Source of the DNA: Rhodopseudomonas julia
GTDB lineage: Bacteria > Pseudomonadota > Alphaproteobacteria > Rhizobiales > Afifellaceae
Direction: 5' to 3'
Length of the DNA stretch: 64,000 bases
NCBI RefSeq assembly: GCF_030813515.1
Contig: NZ_JAUSUK010000002.1
Span: 248,001-312,000 of the forward strand
The notes beneath the pieces are model-generated. The model was given only the letters and a program-made list of their open reading frames with translations, had not been told where the DNA came from and made no database searches. Within the stretch, counting starts at the first letter, position 1, and each line of letters begins with the position of its first letter. Shown here in pieces: positions 35,431 to 45,243 of the stretch. The position numbers and the translations under genes were made by a program.

Positions 35431-36513
35431 TCAAACGGTGCGCTTCCAGACACAGGGATGGCCGGTGCGCTGGCGGAAGCCCGGAGTTGCGAGGGAGGTG
35501 AGGGTGTCCACCGGTGCTCCGCGCATACGCGCGAGCAGAAAGCTCGCAAGCTCCTTGCCGGCGAGGACGAGGTCTTCGCAAAAGGAATCGATCGGCGGCC
35601 AGACATTGTCGAGAAGATCCGACGTTTCCTTGGCGATCACATCGACGTCGCGGCCGACGATGCGTCCGGCATCCTTGAGGCCCGCCATCAGCGCGACCGA
35701 GCGGGTTTCGCTGGCGCAGATGAAGCCGTCGAAGGGATGTTCCTCCTCGCCAAGCCGCATTGCCGCCTTGCGGAAGGCCTGCGATCGCGAATCGAGATCG
35801 AGACCCGGCATCAGGTCATGTTCGACCTGGGCGCGGCTCGCGGCTTCGCGGAAGCCTTTCAGCATGAATTCCGCATAGGTGAATTCCGGGCGCGGCGTGA
35901 CGAGCGCGAGACGTTTGCGGCCGCGCGAGACGAGGTGCTCCACAGCGAGGCGGGCGAAGGTCTCGTTGTCGAAATCGTGGAAGGGGTGCGGATGCCCGAG
36001 CCGGGTGCGGCCGTGGGTCACAAAGGGGATGCCGCGCTCGAGCAGGAGCTTCCCCCGCGGGTCTTGCGGCCGCGTATGGGTGAAGATCACGCCATCAGCG
36101 GCTACCGTCTCAGCGATATATGTGATCGGCTCCATCGGGTCGCTGCCCATCACCTGTGGAAAGACGACAAGGTGATAGGGCGTGTCGCGCAATATCTCCG
36201 AAATACCGAAGATCATGCGGCGGGCGAATTCGGCAATGGCGTCGCTTTGATCGAGGACGAGGGCGATGACGAGGGTCTTGCCGGTGCGCAGACGAATCCC
36301 CGCCCGGTCCGGCCTGTAGCCGATCTCCTCAGCCAGGGCGCGCACCCTTGCCTTGGTTTCAACCGAAAGCTCCGGAGCGTCCTTTAAGGCGCGCGACACC
36401 GTCGTGACACCAAGCCCCGTCAGCTCCGCCAAAGTGCGCAAGGTAGGGCGCGCAAAGCTGTCTTGTTTCTTGTTATCGCTGCTCTTTTGGAACTCGGGCC
36501 GCTTCGGCGGCAT
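35431..36513 (-). CDS. LacI-family transcriptional repressor
   Basis: A 360-residue regulator. The N-terminal helix-turn-helix is PTLRTLAELTGLGVTTVSRALK (about 23-44), with the hinge helix after RVRALAEEIGYRPD. The rest is a periplasmic-binding-like effector domain. GAGGAGG lies before ATG 36513. It stands between the isomerase (same strand) and the divergent ABC importer. An 18-bp palindrome in front of the importer is the obvious operator. The effector is probably the transported sugar or a phosphate of it. Confidence 0.93.
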   Translation of the reverse strand: MPPKRPEFQKSSDNKKQDSFARPTLRTLAELTGLGVTTVSRALKDAPELSVETKARVRALAEEIGYRPDRAGIRLRTGKTLVIALVLDQSDAIAEFARRMIFGISEILRDTPYHLVVFPQVMGSDPMEPITYIAETVAADGVIFTHTRPQDPRGKLLLERGIPFVTHGRTRLGHPHPFHDFDNETFARLAVEHLVSRGRKRLALVTPRPEFTYAEFMLKGFREAASRAQVEHDLMPGLDLDSRSQAFRKAAMRLGEEEHPFDGFICASETRSVALMAGLKDAGRIVGRDVDVIAKETSDLLDNVWPPIDSFCEDLVLAGKELASFLLARMRGAPVDTLTSLATPGFRQRTGHPCVWKRTV

Positions 36514-36596
36514 GTCGTCACCTCCTCATGGGGGGTGGCATCCTATGCCGCGCATTCCCGCTTCTGCAAACGGCTTGTAGCGTTTGACTTGCGGCG

Positions 36597-36614
36597 ATCT
36601 GTAACGTTACAGAT
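36597..36614. promoter_or_regulatory. LacI-type operator
   Basis: ATCTGTAACGTTACAGAT is a perfect 18-bp palindrome with a central CG, the hallmark of LacI-family sites. A -35-like TTGACT lies at 36584-36589, so the palindrome overlaps the spacer and -10 of the importer promoter and would block it. Confidence 0.82.
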
Positions 36615-36692
36615 TGGACTACCGCCGCGGTCGGTTCGAGTAATCGGCCGGAAGCCACACGACGGTGGATTATTCGGGAGGTTTTCCAACTC

Positions 36693-37955
36693 ATGTACAA
36701 GAAATTCGTATCGACGTTCGCTGGCCTTGCTACTGGCGCGGCGTTGTTTGTGGGAAGTGCTGCGGCACAAGAGACCGTCGAAGTGCTGCATTGGTGGACT
36801 GCCGGCGGTGAAGCTGCGGCGCTCAACGTTCTGAAGAAACAGCTCGAAGACGAAGGTGTCATCTGGGAAGACATGCCTGTGGCCGGTGGTTCGGGCGTTC
36901 AGGCGATGACGGTGCTGCGCTCGCGGGTGACTTCGGGCAATGCGCCGACAGCCGTGCAGATGCTTGGCTACGACATTACCGAATGGGCAGACCAGGACGT
37001 GGTCGCCGATCTCTCCGATCTGGCATCCAAGGAAAACTGGGACAACGTCGTTCCGAAGGCGCTGCAGAAGTTCTCCAAGAACAGCGAAGGGCAGTGGATC
37101 GCAGCCCCCGTTAACGTCCATTCGACCAACTGGATGTGGGCCAACAAGAAGATCTTCGACGAGGTTGGCGTCGAAGGTGACATTAAGGACTGGGATCAGC
37201 TGATCGAGGTTCTCGATAAGATCAAGGAAGCCGGCTACACCCCGATCGCTTACGGCGGCCAGCCCTGGCAGGATGCGACTGTGTTTGAAGCCGTCGTGCT
37301 CGCCACTGGCGGGCCGGACTTTTACCAGAAGGCGCTCAACGATTTCGACGAAGAGGCGCTCGGATCCGATACGATGAAGCAGGCCTTCGACCGGATGTCG
37401 AAGCTTCACGATTATGTTGATCCCAACTTCTCCGGCCGCGATTGGAACCTTGCCACCGCCATGGTCATCAACGGCAAGGCTGCGGTGCAGTTCATGGGCG
37501 ATTGGGCGAAGGGCGAATTCCTGCGCGCCGACATGAAGCCGGGCGAGGACTTCGTCTGCCAGCGCTTTCCTGGCACGGAAGGCTCGGTTCTCTTCAACTC
37601 CGACCAGTTCGTGATGTTCAAGGTCGGCGAAGACAAGCGCGACGCGCAGCTGAAGCTCGCTTCCGCCGTCATGTCGCCGGAGTTCCAGATCGCCTTCAAC
37701 AAGGTGAAGGGTTCGGTGCCGGCGCGCACCGACGTGGCTCCGGACGAGTTCGATGCCTGCGCTCAGAAGGGTATGAAGCAGCTCGCCGAGGCCAACGAGA
37801 ACAACCACCTCTATGGCTCGCTTGCGCATGGTTATGGCGCGCCGTCGGCCGTGAAAAACGCGGTCTTTGACGTCGTCACGGCGCACTTCAACGGCGAGTA
37901 CACGTCCGAGGAGGCCGTCCAGGCTCTCGTCGACGCCGTCGCGTCGGCCCGCTGA
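36693..37955 (+). CDS. Sugar ABC transporter, periplasmic binding protein (CUT1)
   Basis: A 420-residue family 1 solute-binding protein. A signal peptide with [18 protein letters not shown] is cleaved around residue 25. The mature start [18 protein letters not shown] and [29 protein letters not shown] match glucose/mannose-type binding proteins of alphaproteobacteria. GGGAGG lies 10 bases upstream. It is first of the importer operon controlled by the adjacent LacI repressor. Sugar specificity is inferred from the isomerase gene. Confidence 0.93.
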   Translation: MYKKFVSTFAGLATGAALFVGSAAAQETVEVLHWWTAGGEAAALNVLKKQLEDEGVIWEDMPVAGGSGVQAMTVLRSRVTSGNAPTAVQMLGYDITEWADQDVVADLSDLASKENWDNVVPKALQKFSKNSEGQWIAAPVNVHSTNWMWANKKIFDEVGVEGDIKDWDQLIEVLDKIKEAGYTPIAYGGQPWQDATVFEAVVLATGGPDFYQKALNDFDEEALGSDTMKQAFDRMSKLHDYVDPNFSGRDWNLATAMVINGKAAVQFMGDWAKGEFLRADMKPGEDFVCQRFPGTEGSVLFNSDQFVMFKVGEDKRDAQLKLASAVMSPEFQIAFNKVKGSVPARTDVAPDEFDACAQKGMKQLAEANENNHLYGSLAHGYGAPSAVKNAVFDVVTAHFNGEYTSEEAVQALVDAVASAR

Positions 37956-37971
37956 CGCTTCTGATGATCTC

Positions 37972-37995
37972 GCCCCGGCCGCCTCAGGCCGGGGC
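37972..37995 (+). terminator. Hairpin between sugar-binding protein and permease genes
   Basis: GCCCCGGCC (37972-37980) and GGCCGGGGC (37987-37995) form a perfect 9-bp stem with a 6-base loop. No T tract follows, so it more likely protects the 3' end of the binding-protein message than terminates fully. Confidence 0.55.
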
Positions 37996-38027
37996 TTCCC
38001 ATCATCTTCAGCGTTGAGGGCGCCCCA

Positions 38028-38963
38028 GTGACCGCGACTTCCACCACCGCCACGGAGCCGCTTGTGCGTCCGCGCCGATCGAGCGCGTTCCGACGCGGCC
38101 TGCAGGACTGGCTGCCGCGCATCGTTCTTGCGCCGAGCTTTGCCGTCATCGTTCTCTTCGTCTACGGCTTCATCATCTTCACCGTCTATCTGTCGATGAC
38201 GAGCTCGACGCTTCTGCCGCGCTTCGACTTCATCGGCCTCGGCAATTACGTCAAACTCTTCGATCTGCCGAACTGGTGGATCGCGCTCAAGAATCTGGCG
38301 ATCTTCGGGTCTCTCTACATCGTCATCTGCTGCGTGCTCGGCCTGCTGCTCGCCATTCTTCTCGACCAGAAGATACGCGGCGAGGGCGTTTTGCGGCCGA
38401 TCTATCTCTATCCGATGGCGCTCTCCTTCATCGTCACCGGCACGGCCTGGAAATGGTTTCTCGATCCCGGAATCGGGCTCGACCACACCATGCATGCGCT
38501 CGGCTGGACGAGTTTCCATTTCGGCTGGATCAAGGACCGCGAAATGGCGATCTACACCGTCGTGATTGCGGCCGTCTGGCAATCTTCGGGCTTCGTCATG
38601 GCGATGTTCCTGGCGGGCCTCCGGGGGATCGACACGGAAATCATGCGTGCCGCCCAGATCGACGGGGCGGGGCCCTGGCAGCTCTATCGGCGGATCATCA
38701 TTCCGATGCTGCGGCCGGCCTTTCTGTCGGCCTTCGTCGTCCTCGCGCATATGGCGATCAAATCCTACGACCTCGTCATCGCGCTCACCAATGGCGGGCC
38801 GGGACGTGCGACCGAGCTGCCGGCGACATTCATGTATTCCTACACCTTCACGCGCAGCCAGATGGCCGTCGGTGCGGCCTCCGCGGTGGTGATGCTGATG
38901 ATGGTCGCGTCCATCATCGTGCCTTACCTCTATAGCGAGCTGTCGACGGAGCGAGAGCAATGA
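38028..38963 (+). CDS. Sugar ABC transporter permease (MalF-like)
   Basis: A 311-residue membrane protein with six helices, starting at a GTG (38028) behind GAGGG. The EAA loop MRAAQIDGAGPWQLYRRIIIPML couples it to the ATPase. It pairs with the following permease, overlapping it by 4 bases. Confidence 0.93.
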   Translation: MTATSTTATEPLVRPRRSSAFRRGLQDWLPRIVLAPSFAVIVLFVYGFIIFTVYLSMTSSTLLPRFDFIGLGNYVKLFDLPNWWIALKNLAIFGSLYIVICCVLGLLLAILLDQKIRGEGVLRPIYLYPMALSFIVTGTAWKWFLDPGIGLDHTMHALGWTSFHFGWIKDREMAIYTVVIAAVWQSSGFVMAMFLAGLRGIDTEIMRAAQIDGAGPWQLYRRIIIPMLRPAFLSAFVVLAHMAIKSYDLVIALTNGGPGRATELPATFMYSYTFTRSQMAVGAASAVVMLMMVASIIVPYLYSELSTEREQ

Positions 38964-39844
38964 GTACGGCAACCGAAGGCCCGCAGCTGGGGTCGGGCTC
39001 TGTCGTCGGAAGGGCGATCCTCTATGCGGTGCTGATCGTCTTTGCGGTCTACTATCTCCTGCCGCTCGTCATCATGCTTTTGAATTCGGTCAAGCCGCTC
39101 GAGGAGATCCGCTCCGGCAATCTCATCGCACCGCCGCAGCACTGGACGCTTCAGCCCTGGCTTTCAGCATGGAGCGAGGCGCAGGTCGGCGTGCAGGCGA
39201 CGGGCCTCAAACCCTATTTCGTCAATTCGTTCCTGATGGTGATTCCGGCCGTCACCATTTCCATGGTGCTCGGTGCGATCAACGGCTACGTGCTGACGAA
39301 GTACCGGTTCAAGGGCGATTCCATCGTCTTCGGGCTGATGCTTTTCTCCTGCTTCATCCCGTTCCAGATTGTTCTCATTCCGATGGCGAAGGTGCTTGGC
39401 ACACTCGGCATCGCCGGCACGGTGCCGGGCCTCGTTCTCGTGCATGTGGTCTACGGGCTCGGCTTCACGACGCTCTTCTTCCGCAATTATTACGCGGCGT
39501 TCCCGACGGAGCTCATCCGCTCCGCTCAGGTCGACGGGGCCGGCTTCTTCCGCATCTTCTGGCGCATTCTCCTGCCGAGTTCCGGGCCGATCATCGTCGT
39601 CACCATCATCTGGCAGTTCACCAATATCTGGAACGACTTCCTCTTTGGAGCTTCGTTCTCCGACTTCGATTCGCAACCGATGACGGTGGCGCTCAACAAC
39701 CTCGTCAGCTCGTCCACCGGCGTGAAGGAATACAATGTCCATTTCGCCGGGGCCGTGCTGGCCGCTCTGCCGACGCTCGTCGTCTACATCGTGTCGGGGC
39801 GTTATTTCGTGCGCGGGCTGATGGCCGGCGCTGTGAAGGGCTGA
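38960..39844 (+). CDS. Sugar ABC transporter permease (MalG-like)
   Basis: A 294-residue, six-helix permease. The EAA loop is LIRSAQVDGAGFFRIFWRILLPSS, and it ends VSGRYFVRGLMAGAVKG, the usual MalG-type C-terminus. It is translationally coupled to the preceding permease and is followed 2 bases later by the ATPase gene. Confidence 0.93.
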   Translation: MSTATEGPQLGSGSVVGRAILYAVLIVFAVYYLLPLVIMLLNSVKPLEEIRSGNLIAPPQHWTLQPWLSAWSEAQVGVQATGLKPYFVNSFLMVIPAVTISMVLGAINGYVLTKYRFKGDSIVFGLMLFSCFIPFQIVLIPMAKVLGTLGIAGTVPGLVLVHVVYGLGFTTLFFRNYYAAFPTELIRSAQVDGAGFFRIFWRILLPSSGPIIVVTIIWQFTNIWNDFLFGASFSDFDSQPMTVALNNLVSSSTGVKEYNVHFAGAVLAALPTLVVYIVSGRYFVRGLMAGAVKG

Positions 39845-39846
39845 AC

Positions 39847-40965
39847 ATGGCGTTTCTTGAAATCGACGGTCTTTATAAATCCTTCGGCCAGACCGACGTT
39901 CTGAAGGGTATCGATCTCGCTGTGGAGGAGGGCGACTTCCTCGTGCTTGTCGGCCCCTCGGGCTGCGGAAAGTCGACGCTCCTCAATACGATTGCCGGGC
40001 TTGAAAGCGTGACGAAGGGCGAGATCCGCATCGCCGGCGAGCGCGTCAACGAGCTGAAGCCTTCGGAGCGGGACATCGCCATGGTGTTCCAGTCCTATGC
40101 GCTCTACCCGAACATGTCGGTGGCGAAAAACCTTGCTTTCGGGCTTGAGATGCGTGGGGTGCCCAAAGAGGAACGCGATCGGGCGATCCAGGAAGTGGCG
40201 GAGATGCTGCAGATCGAGAAGCTTCTCAATCGCCGTCCGGGCCAGCTTTCCGGCGGCCAGCGCCAGCGTGTCGCCATGGGGCGGGCGCTGGTGCGCAAGC
40301 CGCAGGTCTTCCTGTTCGATGAACCGCTGTCGAACCTCGACGCCAAGCTGCGCGTCGACATGCGCATGGAGATCAAACGGCTCCACGCTTCGCTCGGCAC
40401 CACCATTGTTTATGTGACGCACGATCAGATCGAGGCGATGACGCTTGCGAGTACGATTGCGATCCTGAAGGACGGCATCCTGCAGCAATTCGGCTCGCCG
40501 GATGAGGTCTACAACAATCCGTCCAATCTCTTCGTTGCCGATTTCATGGGCTCGCCGGCGATGAACCTCGTTCCCGCCGAAGTGCAGAAACAGGACGGGG
40601 CGATCGGCGTCGCATTGAAACAGCGCTCCAACGGGGCGCTTTTCCTGCCTGTGCGGGAAGGCGTGGCCGATCAGCTCGGCGATTGGGTGGGCCGCACCAT
40701 CACCTTCGGCATCCGCCCCGAAGCTGTCACGGATCCCGATGCGGCCGACCAGAAAGAGGGCCAGCTCGTCGAGGCGACCTGCCGGGCGGAAATGGTGGAG
40801 CCCACGGGTGCCGACACCTATGTCGTCACGCATCTCGGCGGCAAGGAGTTCACGGCGCGTCTTCGGGCCAACAGTCCGATCGAGGAAGACGGGCATGTGA
40901 AGCTCGCCTTCAACATGACGCGTTCCGTGTTTTTCGATCCGCAGGACGGCACGCGGATCGCCTGA
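39847..40965 (+). CDS. Sugar ABC transporter ATP-binding protein (UgpC/MalK type)
   Basis: A 372-residue ATPase. Walker A is GPSGCGKSTLL, the signature [15 protein letters not shown] and Walker B VFLFDEPLSNLDAKL. A C-terminal OB-fold (TOBE) regulatory domain (about 240-372, with TFGIRPEAV) is typical of CUT1 importers. It drives the two permeases encoded just upstream and closes the operon. Confidence 0.95.
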   Translation: MAFLEIDGLYKSFGQTDVLKGIDLAVEEGDFLVLVGPSGCGKSTLLNTIAGLESVTKGEIRIAGERVNELKPSERDIAMVFQSYALYPNMSVAKNLAFGLEMRGVPKEERDRAIQEVAEMLQIEKLLNRRPGQLSGGQRQRVAMGRALVRKPQVFLFDEPLSNLDAKLRVDMRMEIKRLHASLGTTIVYVTHDQIEAMTLASTIAILKDGILQQFGSPDEVYNNPSNLFVADFMGSPAMNLVPAEVQKQDGAIGVALKQRSNGALFLPVREGVADQLGDWVGRTITFGIRPEAVTDPDAADQKEGQLVEATCRAEMVEPTGADTYVVTHLGGKEFTARLRANSPIEEDGHVKLAFNMTRSVFFDPQDGTRIA

Positions 40966-41148
40966 CATAACGGGTCGCCGGGGCGGAGACCCGCCGCCTT
41001 CGGCCGGGATTTCTGGCGTCGTTCCGCAGCCATTTTGTGACTGCGGATCGTACCCATCGCGATGTTGGATGAACGGCGCCGGCGCTCCAATTCATCGAAA
41101 TTTCAGATGCGTGTTGCCCGACCGAGCATTTTCGTCGATCGTTGCGGC

Positions 41149-42057
41149 ATGACCCTCGATCAATTGCGCGTCTTCGTGGCCGTCGCCGAGCGGCGGCATG
41201 TCACCCGGGCGGCGGCCGCCCTCGGGCTGACCCAGTCGGCCGCCTCTGCGGCGATCGCTGCCCTGGAGAAGCGCTACGGTGCGCGGCTGTTCGACCGGGT
41301 CGGGCGCGGCATCGAGCTCACGGATACGGGAGAGCGGTTTTTGCCGGAGGCGCGGGCGGTGCTCAAGCAAGTGGCCTCGGCGCTGAATGTGCTCGAGGAA
41401 ATCGCCGACCCCGCCCACGGCAGCGTGGCCATCGCGGCCAGCCAGACGATCGCCAATTACTGGCTCCCGCGCCGCCTTGCAGCCTTTCAGGAGGCCTTTC
41501 CGGGCGTCCGCCTCGACGTCGTCATCGGCAATACGCGTCAGGTGGAGGATGCTGTCGCCGAAGGGCGGGCGGATCTCGGTCTCGTCGAAGGGCCGATCCG
41601 ACATACCGAGCTCATTCGCCGCCTCGTCGACCGAGACAGACTGGTCCTCGTCGTGGCCGCCGGTCATCCTCTGCCCTCTGCAAAGGAGGCGGGCCGGGTG
41701 GATTTGAGATCCGTCTCCTGGGTCATTCGGGAAGCGGGCTCCGGGACGCGTGCCGTGCTGGAAGAACTCGCCCTGCGGGATGGCATCAAGGTCGACGATC
41801 TCGCGATCTCGCTCGTCCTGCCGAGCAACGAAGCCGTGCGCGAAGCTGTCGAGGCCGGGGCCGGCGCAACCATTATCTCCGAGCATGTCGTTGCGGCATC
41901 ACTCGGCTCGGGACGGCTTCAATCCGTCCCGATCGATCTGCCTCGGCGGGATTTTTCCCTGTTGCGCCATCCGGACCGCTATGCCAGCAGCGCGGCTCGC
42001 ACCCTGACCGAGCGATTGACCGATCGGTCAAGGGATGTTCTTTTGTCGCACAATTGA
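41149..42057 (+). CDS. LysR-family transcriptional regulator
   Basis: A 302-residue regulator. The N-terminal winged HTH is MTLDQLRVFVAVAERRHVTRAAAALGLTQSAAS, followed by a type 2 periplasmic-binding effector domain (SVAIAASQTIANYWLP onward). I chose ATG 41149, which begins the family alignment; no clear ribosome site is visible. It resembles the CysB/CbbR-like branch, but the target is not evident. The next gene on the same strand, iclR-type, lies about 280 bases downstream, and no divergent partner lies adjacent. Confidence 0.9.
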   Translation: MTLDQLRVFVAVAERRHVTRAAAALGLTQSAASAAIAALEKRYGARLFDRVGRGIELTDTGERFLPEARAVLKQVASALNVLEEIADPAHGSVAIAASQTIANYWLPRRLAAFQEAFPGVRLDVVIGNTRQVEDAVAEGRADLGLVEGPIRHTELIRRLVDRDRLVLVVAAGHPLPSAKEAGRVDLRSVSWVIREAGSGTRAVLEELALRDGIKVDDLAISLVLPSNEAVREAVEAGAGATIISEHVVAASLGSGRLQSVPIDLPRRDFSLLRHPDRYASSAARTLTERLTDRSRDVLLSHN

Positions 42058-42141
42058 GCATTTTGTGACGAAAACGCGCATCTGCCGCGGTGCTGGAGGG
42101 AAAAACTAACCTTCAGGTCAGCCTCGACCTAGTCAGATTGC

Positions 42142-42174
42142 ATCAATTTCACCATCTGATACTTGAAATTTGAT
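42142..42174. repeat. Imperfect inverted repeat before the IclR gene
   Basis: ATCAATTTC (42142-42150) and GAAATTTGAT (42165-42174) are inverted copies differing by one base. They lie in an AT-rich part of the 282-base gap 42058-42339, where I see no gene. A regulator site is possible but unsupported. Confidence 0.25.
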
Positions 42175-42339
42175 CAGAAGAATGGCTCATTCCTCCTCGT
42201 CTTTGCTGGTGGCCGGGCTGTGTGGCTGCGTTTGCAAGGGCGAATGCGCGTGCAGCCGTCCATGCGAGACTGCATGAACGGCGCGATGATTGGCCTATGA
42301 GGGTGCCGACTTCCTGCGGCACGTGTCGGGATTGAGAAA

Positions 42340-43173
42340 ATGAGCGGTGTCACGGCGGATCAACTCAAGGGCGACGAAAGTGCCGGAAACGGGCGTACTT
42401 CGTCGGGATCTTCCATCCAGGTCCTGCATCGCTCGCTCGGTATCCTGGAAGTGCTGGCCGCGGCCGAAGAGCCGCTTTCCCTAACGGAAATCAGCCGCAA
42501 TGTCGGGCTGCATAAAAGTACTGTTTTGCGCATTTTGCGCAGTTTGGCCGATGGCGGCTATGCGCTGTGGCGGCCGAAGATGCGCACCTGGAGTATCGGG
42601 CCGAGCCTGGCGCGTCTGCAGCCGGGTGCCCAGTCGCGCGGCGAGCTGACGAGCCTCGCGCGCCCTGTCATGCGCGATCTGTGCGCCACGATCGGTCAGA
42701 CGGTCCAAATCGCGACGCTGGTCGATGGCCAGATCTGCTATCTGGAAAAGGCGGAGCCGCAGGGACGCCTTCCATCCCACACGCTGAGCCATCGCCCCGC
42801 CCATTGCACCGCGCTCGGCAAGGTGCTGCTCGCGGGGCTTTCACCGGCCGCTCTAGACGCGCTTCTGGCGCGCGTGGAGATTCGCTCCTACACGGACAAC
42901 ACCATCACCGACGAGGCGAGATTGCGTCGTGAGATCGCTGCCGTCGCCGTGCAGGGCTATGCCGTCGACGACCGCGAATTTCGTCCGGCGACGGTGTGCA
43001 CCGCGGCGCCGATCCGCGATGCGAGCGGCAATGTGCTCGGAGGGCTTGGTGTTTCGGTCGCCGGTATGGATGCGCGCGGTGCTGCTTTCGCCGCCATCAT
43101 CCAGCGCAACATGGCCGCGGCCCGGCAGATTTCGAGCCAGCTCGGCTGGAATTTGACGAGCGAAGCCGCCTGA
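42340..43173 (+). CDS. IclR-family transcriptional regulator
   Basis: A 277-residue regulator with an N-terminal winged HTH (about 26-90, with LSLTEISRNVGLHKSTVLRILRSL) and the IclR effector domain. The latter shows HCTALGKVLLAGL, GYAVDDREF and GLGVSVAGM. A PHP-domain gene follows after about 110 bases on the same strand and may be co-regulated. The effector is unknown. Confidence 0.9.
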   Translation: MSGVTADQLKGDESAGNGRTSSGSSIQVLHRSLGILEVLAAAEEPLSLTEISRNVGLHKSTVLRILRSLADGGYALWRPKMRTWSIGPSLARLQPGAQSRGELTSLARPVMRDLCATIGQTVQIATLVDGQICYLEKAEPQGRLPSHTLSHRPAHCTALGKVLLAGLSPAALDALLARVEIRSYTDNTITDEARLRREIAAVAVQGYAVDDREFRPATVCTAAPIRDASGNVLGGLGVSVAGMDARGAAFAAIIQRNMAAARQISSQLGWNLTSEAA

Positions 43174-43286
43174 AGCGGCGCTCGCTGAAGCTGATTTCAT
43201 TGGCGCTCGTGCCGATCCTCCGCCTGTCATTGCCTTGCCACGGACGCGCCATATCGCTTCTCCTCAACTGAGCGAGAGGTTTCCTC

Positions 43287-44186
43287 ATGGGTATGCGGGC
43301 ATTTCAGGCGCCGGGCCGTTTCTGGCGGGGCAATCTTCACACACATTCCAACCGCTCGGACGGGGCGCTGTCGCCGGAGGCGGTCTGCGCCCACTACCGC
43401 GACGCCGGCTACGACTTTCTCTGCCTGTCGGATCATTTTCTCGCCCGTTTTGATTTTCCCGTCACCGATACGCGGCCGTTTCGCAGCGCGGGTTTCACGA
43501 CGCTTCTCGGCGCGGAACTGCATGCCGATGCGACCAGCCATGGCGAGCTGTGGCATATTCTGGCTGTCGGCCTGCCTGAGGATTTCGAGGCGACCGGCAG
43601 TGCCGAGGACGGGCTGGCGCTCGCGAAAAGGGCCCGCGAGGCGGGCGCCTTCGTCGGCATCGCCCATCCGCAATGGTCCGGACTTACGATCGAAGATGGT
43701 CGTGCGATGGCGGCGCATGCCCATTCCGTCGAGATCTACAATTACACCTGCGATCTCGAAACCGCGCGTGCAGACGGGACCTATCTTCTCGATGAGCTTC
43801 TGAACGAAGGTTATGCGCTCTCCGCCTATGCGGCCGACGATACGCATTTCAAATATGAGGAAGGGCTCGCAGCCTGGGTGATGGTGAAGGCGGAGGAGAG
43901 CACACCCGAAACGCTTTTGGAGGCACTGAAGGCCGGCCTTTTCTATTCCAGCCAGGGTCCTGTGATCGAAGGGTTTTCCATCGCCGATGGTGAGGTCGCG
44001 GTGGAATGCTCGCCCGCGGTCAATGTCGCCCTTGTCGGTCGTGGCGCGAAATCGGAGAACCAATGGGGGCGGGACCTGACGCGCGTCCGCCTCTCGAGTG
44101 AGCGTTTCGAAGGTGATTGGTTCCGCCTCATCGTTGCCGATGCGGCCGGGCGTCTTGCGTGGTCGAATCCGGTCCGGCTCGATTGA
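43287..44186 (+). CDS. PHP-domain phosphoesterase
   Basis: A 299-residue protein. The metal-binding PHP motifs are NLHTHSNRSDGALSPE, LSDHF, GIAHPQWSG and YAADDTH. Such proteins are trinuclear-metal phosphoesterases related to histidinol-phosphatase and 3',5'-nucleotide phosphatases. The last 70 or so residues form a separate beta-rich domain often found in this subgroup. GAGAGG lies 7 bases before the ATG. Substrate is unknown. The upstream IclR gene hints at a carbon-source role. Confidence 0.82.
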   Translation: MGMRAFQAPGRFWRGNLHTHSNRSDGALSPEAVCAHYRDAGYDFLCLSDHFLARFDFPVTDTRPFRSAGFTTLLGAELHADATSHGELWHILAVGLPEDFEATGSAEDGLALAKRAREAGAFVGIAHPQWSGLTIEDGRAMAAHAHSVEIYNYTCDLETARADGTYLLDELLNEGYALSAYAADDTHFKYEEGLAAWVMVKAEESTPETLLEALKAGLFYSSQGPVIEGFSIADGEVAVECSPAVNVALVGRGAKSENQWGRDLTRVRLSSERFEGDWFRLIVADAAGRLAWSNPVRLD

Positions 44187-44205
44187 GCGTCTTCTGCATT
44201 CAGGC

Positions 44206-45243
44206 TCATTCTTCCGTGTAGCCGTTCGGGTTCTGGCTCTGCCACCGCCAGTGATCGCGGCACATGGCGTCGAGGTCGAGATCGGCCTGCCAGCCGAGAA
44301 GTTCGGCTGCGAGCTTCGGGTCGGCGTAGCAGGTGGCGATGTCGCCGGGACGGCGTTCCACAATCTCGTAGGGGATCGGCCGGTTGGTGGCTCGCCGCCA
44401 CGCTTTCACGGTGTCGAGCACGCTGTAGCCGCGGCCGGTGCCGAGATTGATCGGCTGGTGCGTCCCCGCAGCGATGCTGTCGGCAAGAAGGGCTTCCGTT
44501 GCCTTCACATGTGCCCGTGCGAGGTCGACGACGTGGATGTAGTCGCGCACGCCGGTGCCGTCATGGGTCGGATAATCGCCGCCGAAGACGCGCAGATGTT
44601 CCCGCCGGCCGACCGCGACCTGGGCGATATAGGGAAAGAGATTGTTCGGAATGCCCATCGGGTCTTCACCGATGAGCGCGCTCTCATGGGCTCCGACAGG
44701 ATTGAAATAACGCAGGCTGATTGCCTGCCAGGCCCGGTCGGCGGCGACCGTGTCGGTGATGATCTCCTCGATCATCATCTTGGTTCGGCCATAGGGGTTG
44801 GTGACGCCGCCCACCGGAAAGCTCTCGTCGATCGGCACCGTCTGCGGGTCGCCATAGACGGTGGCGGAGGAGGAAAAGACGAGGCGCGTCGCCGCGTGGC
44901 GGGCCATCGCCTCAAACAGCGAGACGGCACCCCCGACATTGACGTCGTAATAGGCGAGCGGCTTCTCCACCGATTCACCCACCGCTTTGAGCCCTGCAAG
45001 GTGGATGACGACGTCGATTTTGTTCTCGCAGAAAACCCGATCGAGAAAAGAGGTGTCGCGAATGTCACCGACGAGGAGTGGGATCTCCGTCCCGGCGATT
45101 TGGCCGACACGGCGCGCGGCCTCGGGATGCGAATTGGTGAGATTGTCGACGATGACGGGTCGGTAGCCCGCCCGCGTCAGCTCGACGACGACATGGCTGC
45201 CGATATAGCCGTTTCCGCCAGCGACCAGAACCGTGGCCTGCAT
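44206..45243 (-). CDS. galE: UDP-glucose 4-epimerase
   Basis: A 345-residue extended SDR that interconverts UDP-glucose and UDP-galactose. The NAD loop is GGNGYIGSHVV. Catalytic Ser and Tyr-x3-Lys lie in VFSSSATVYG and NPYGRTKMMIEE. LRYFNPVGAHESALIGEDP and VRDYIHVVDLA are GalE signatures. GGAGGGGG precedes the ATG. It converges with the PHP gene. Confidence 0.95.
   Translation of the reverse strand: MQATVLVAGGNGYIGSHVVVELTRAGYRPVIVDNLTNSHPEAARRVGQIAGTEIPLLVGDIRDTSFLDRVFCENKIDVVIHLAGLKAVGESVEKPLAYYDVNVGGAVSLFEAMARHAATRLVFSSSATVYGDPQTVPIDESFPVGGVTNPYGRTKMMIEEIITDTVAADRAWQAISLRYFNPVGAHESALIGEDPMGIPNNLFPYIAQVAVGRREHLRVFGGDYPTHDGTGVRDYIHVVDLARAHVKATEALLADSIAAGTHQPINLGTGRGYSVLDTVKAWRRATNRPIPYEIVERRPGDIATCYADPKLAAELLGWQADLDLDAMCRDHWRWQSQNPNGYTEE

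Noticed and set aside
36584-36600. TTGAC half-site of an FNR box before the sugar-binding protein gene
   Set aside because: There is no GTCAA or ATCAA partner at the right distance; it reads better as a -35 element.
36543-38972. Open frame of 809 codons opposite the sugar-binding protein and permease
   Set aside because: It spans the operator, two real genes and their gap; composition is typical of antisense shadow, and no motif is present.
40971-40993. Terminator after the sugar ABC ATPase gene
   Set aside because: CGGGTC and GACCCG can pair, but the stem is only 6 bp and no T tract follows.
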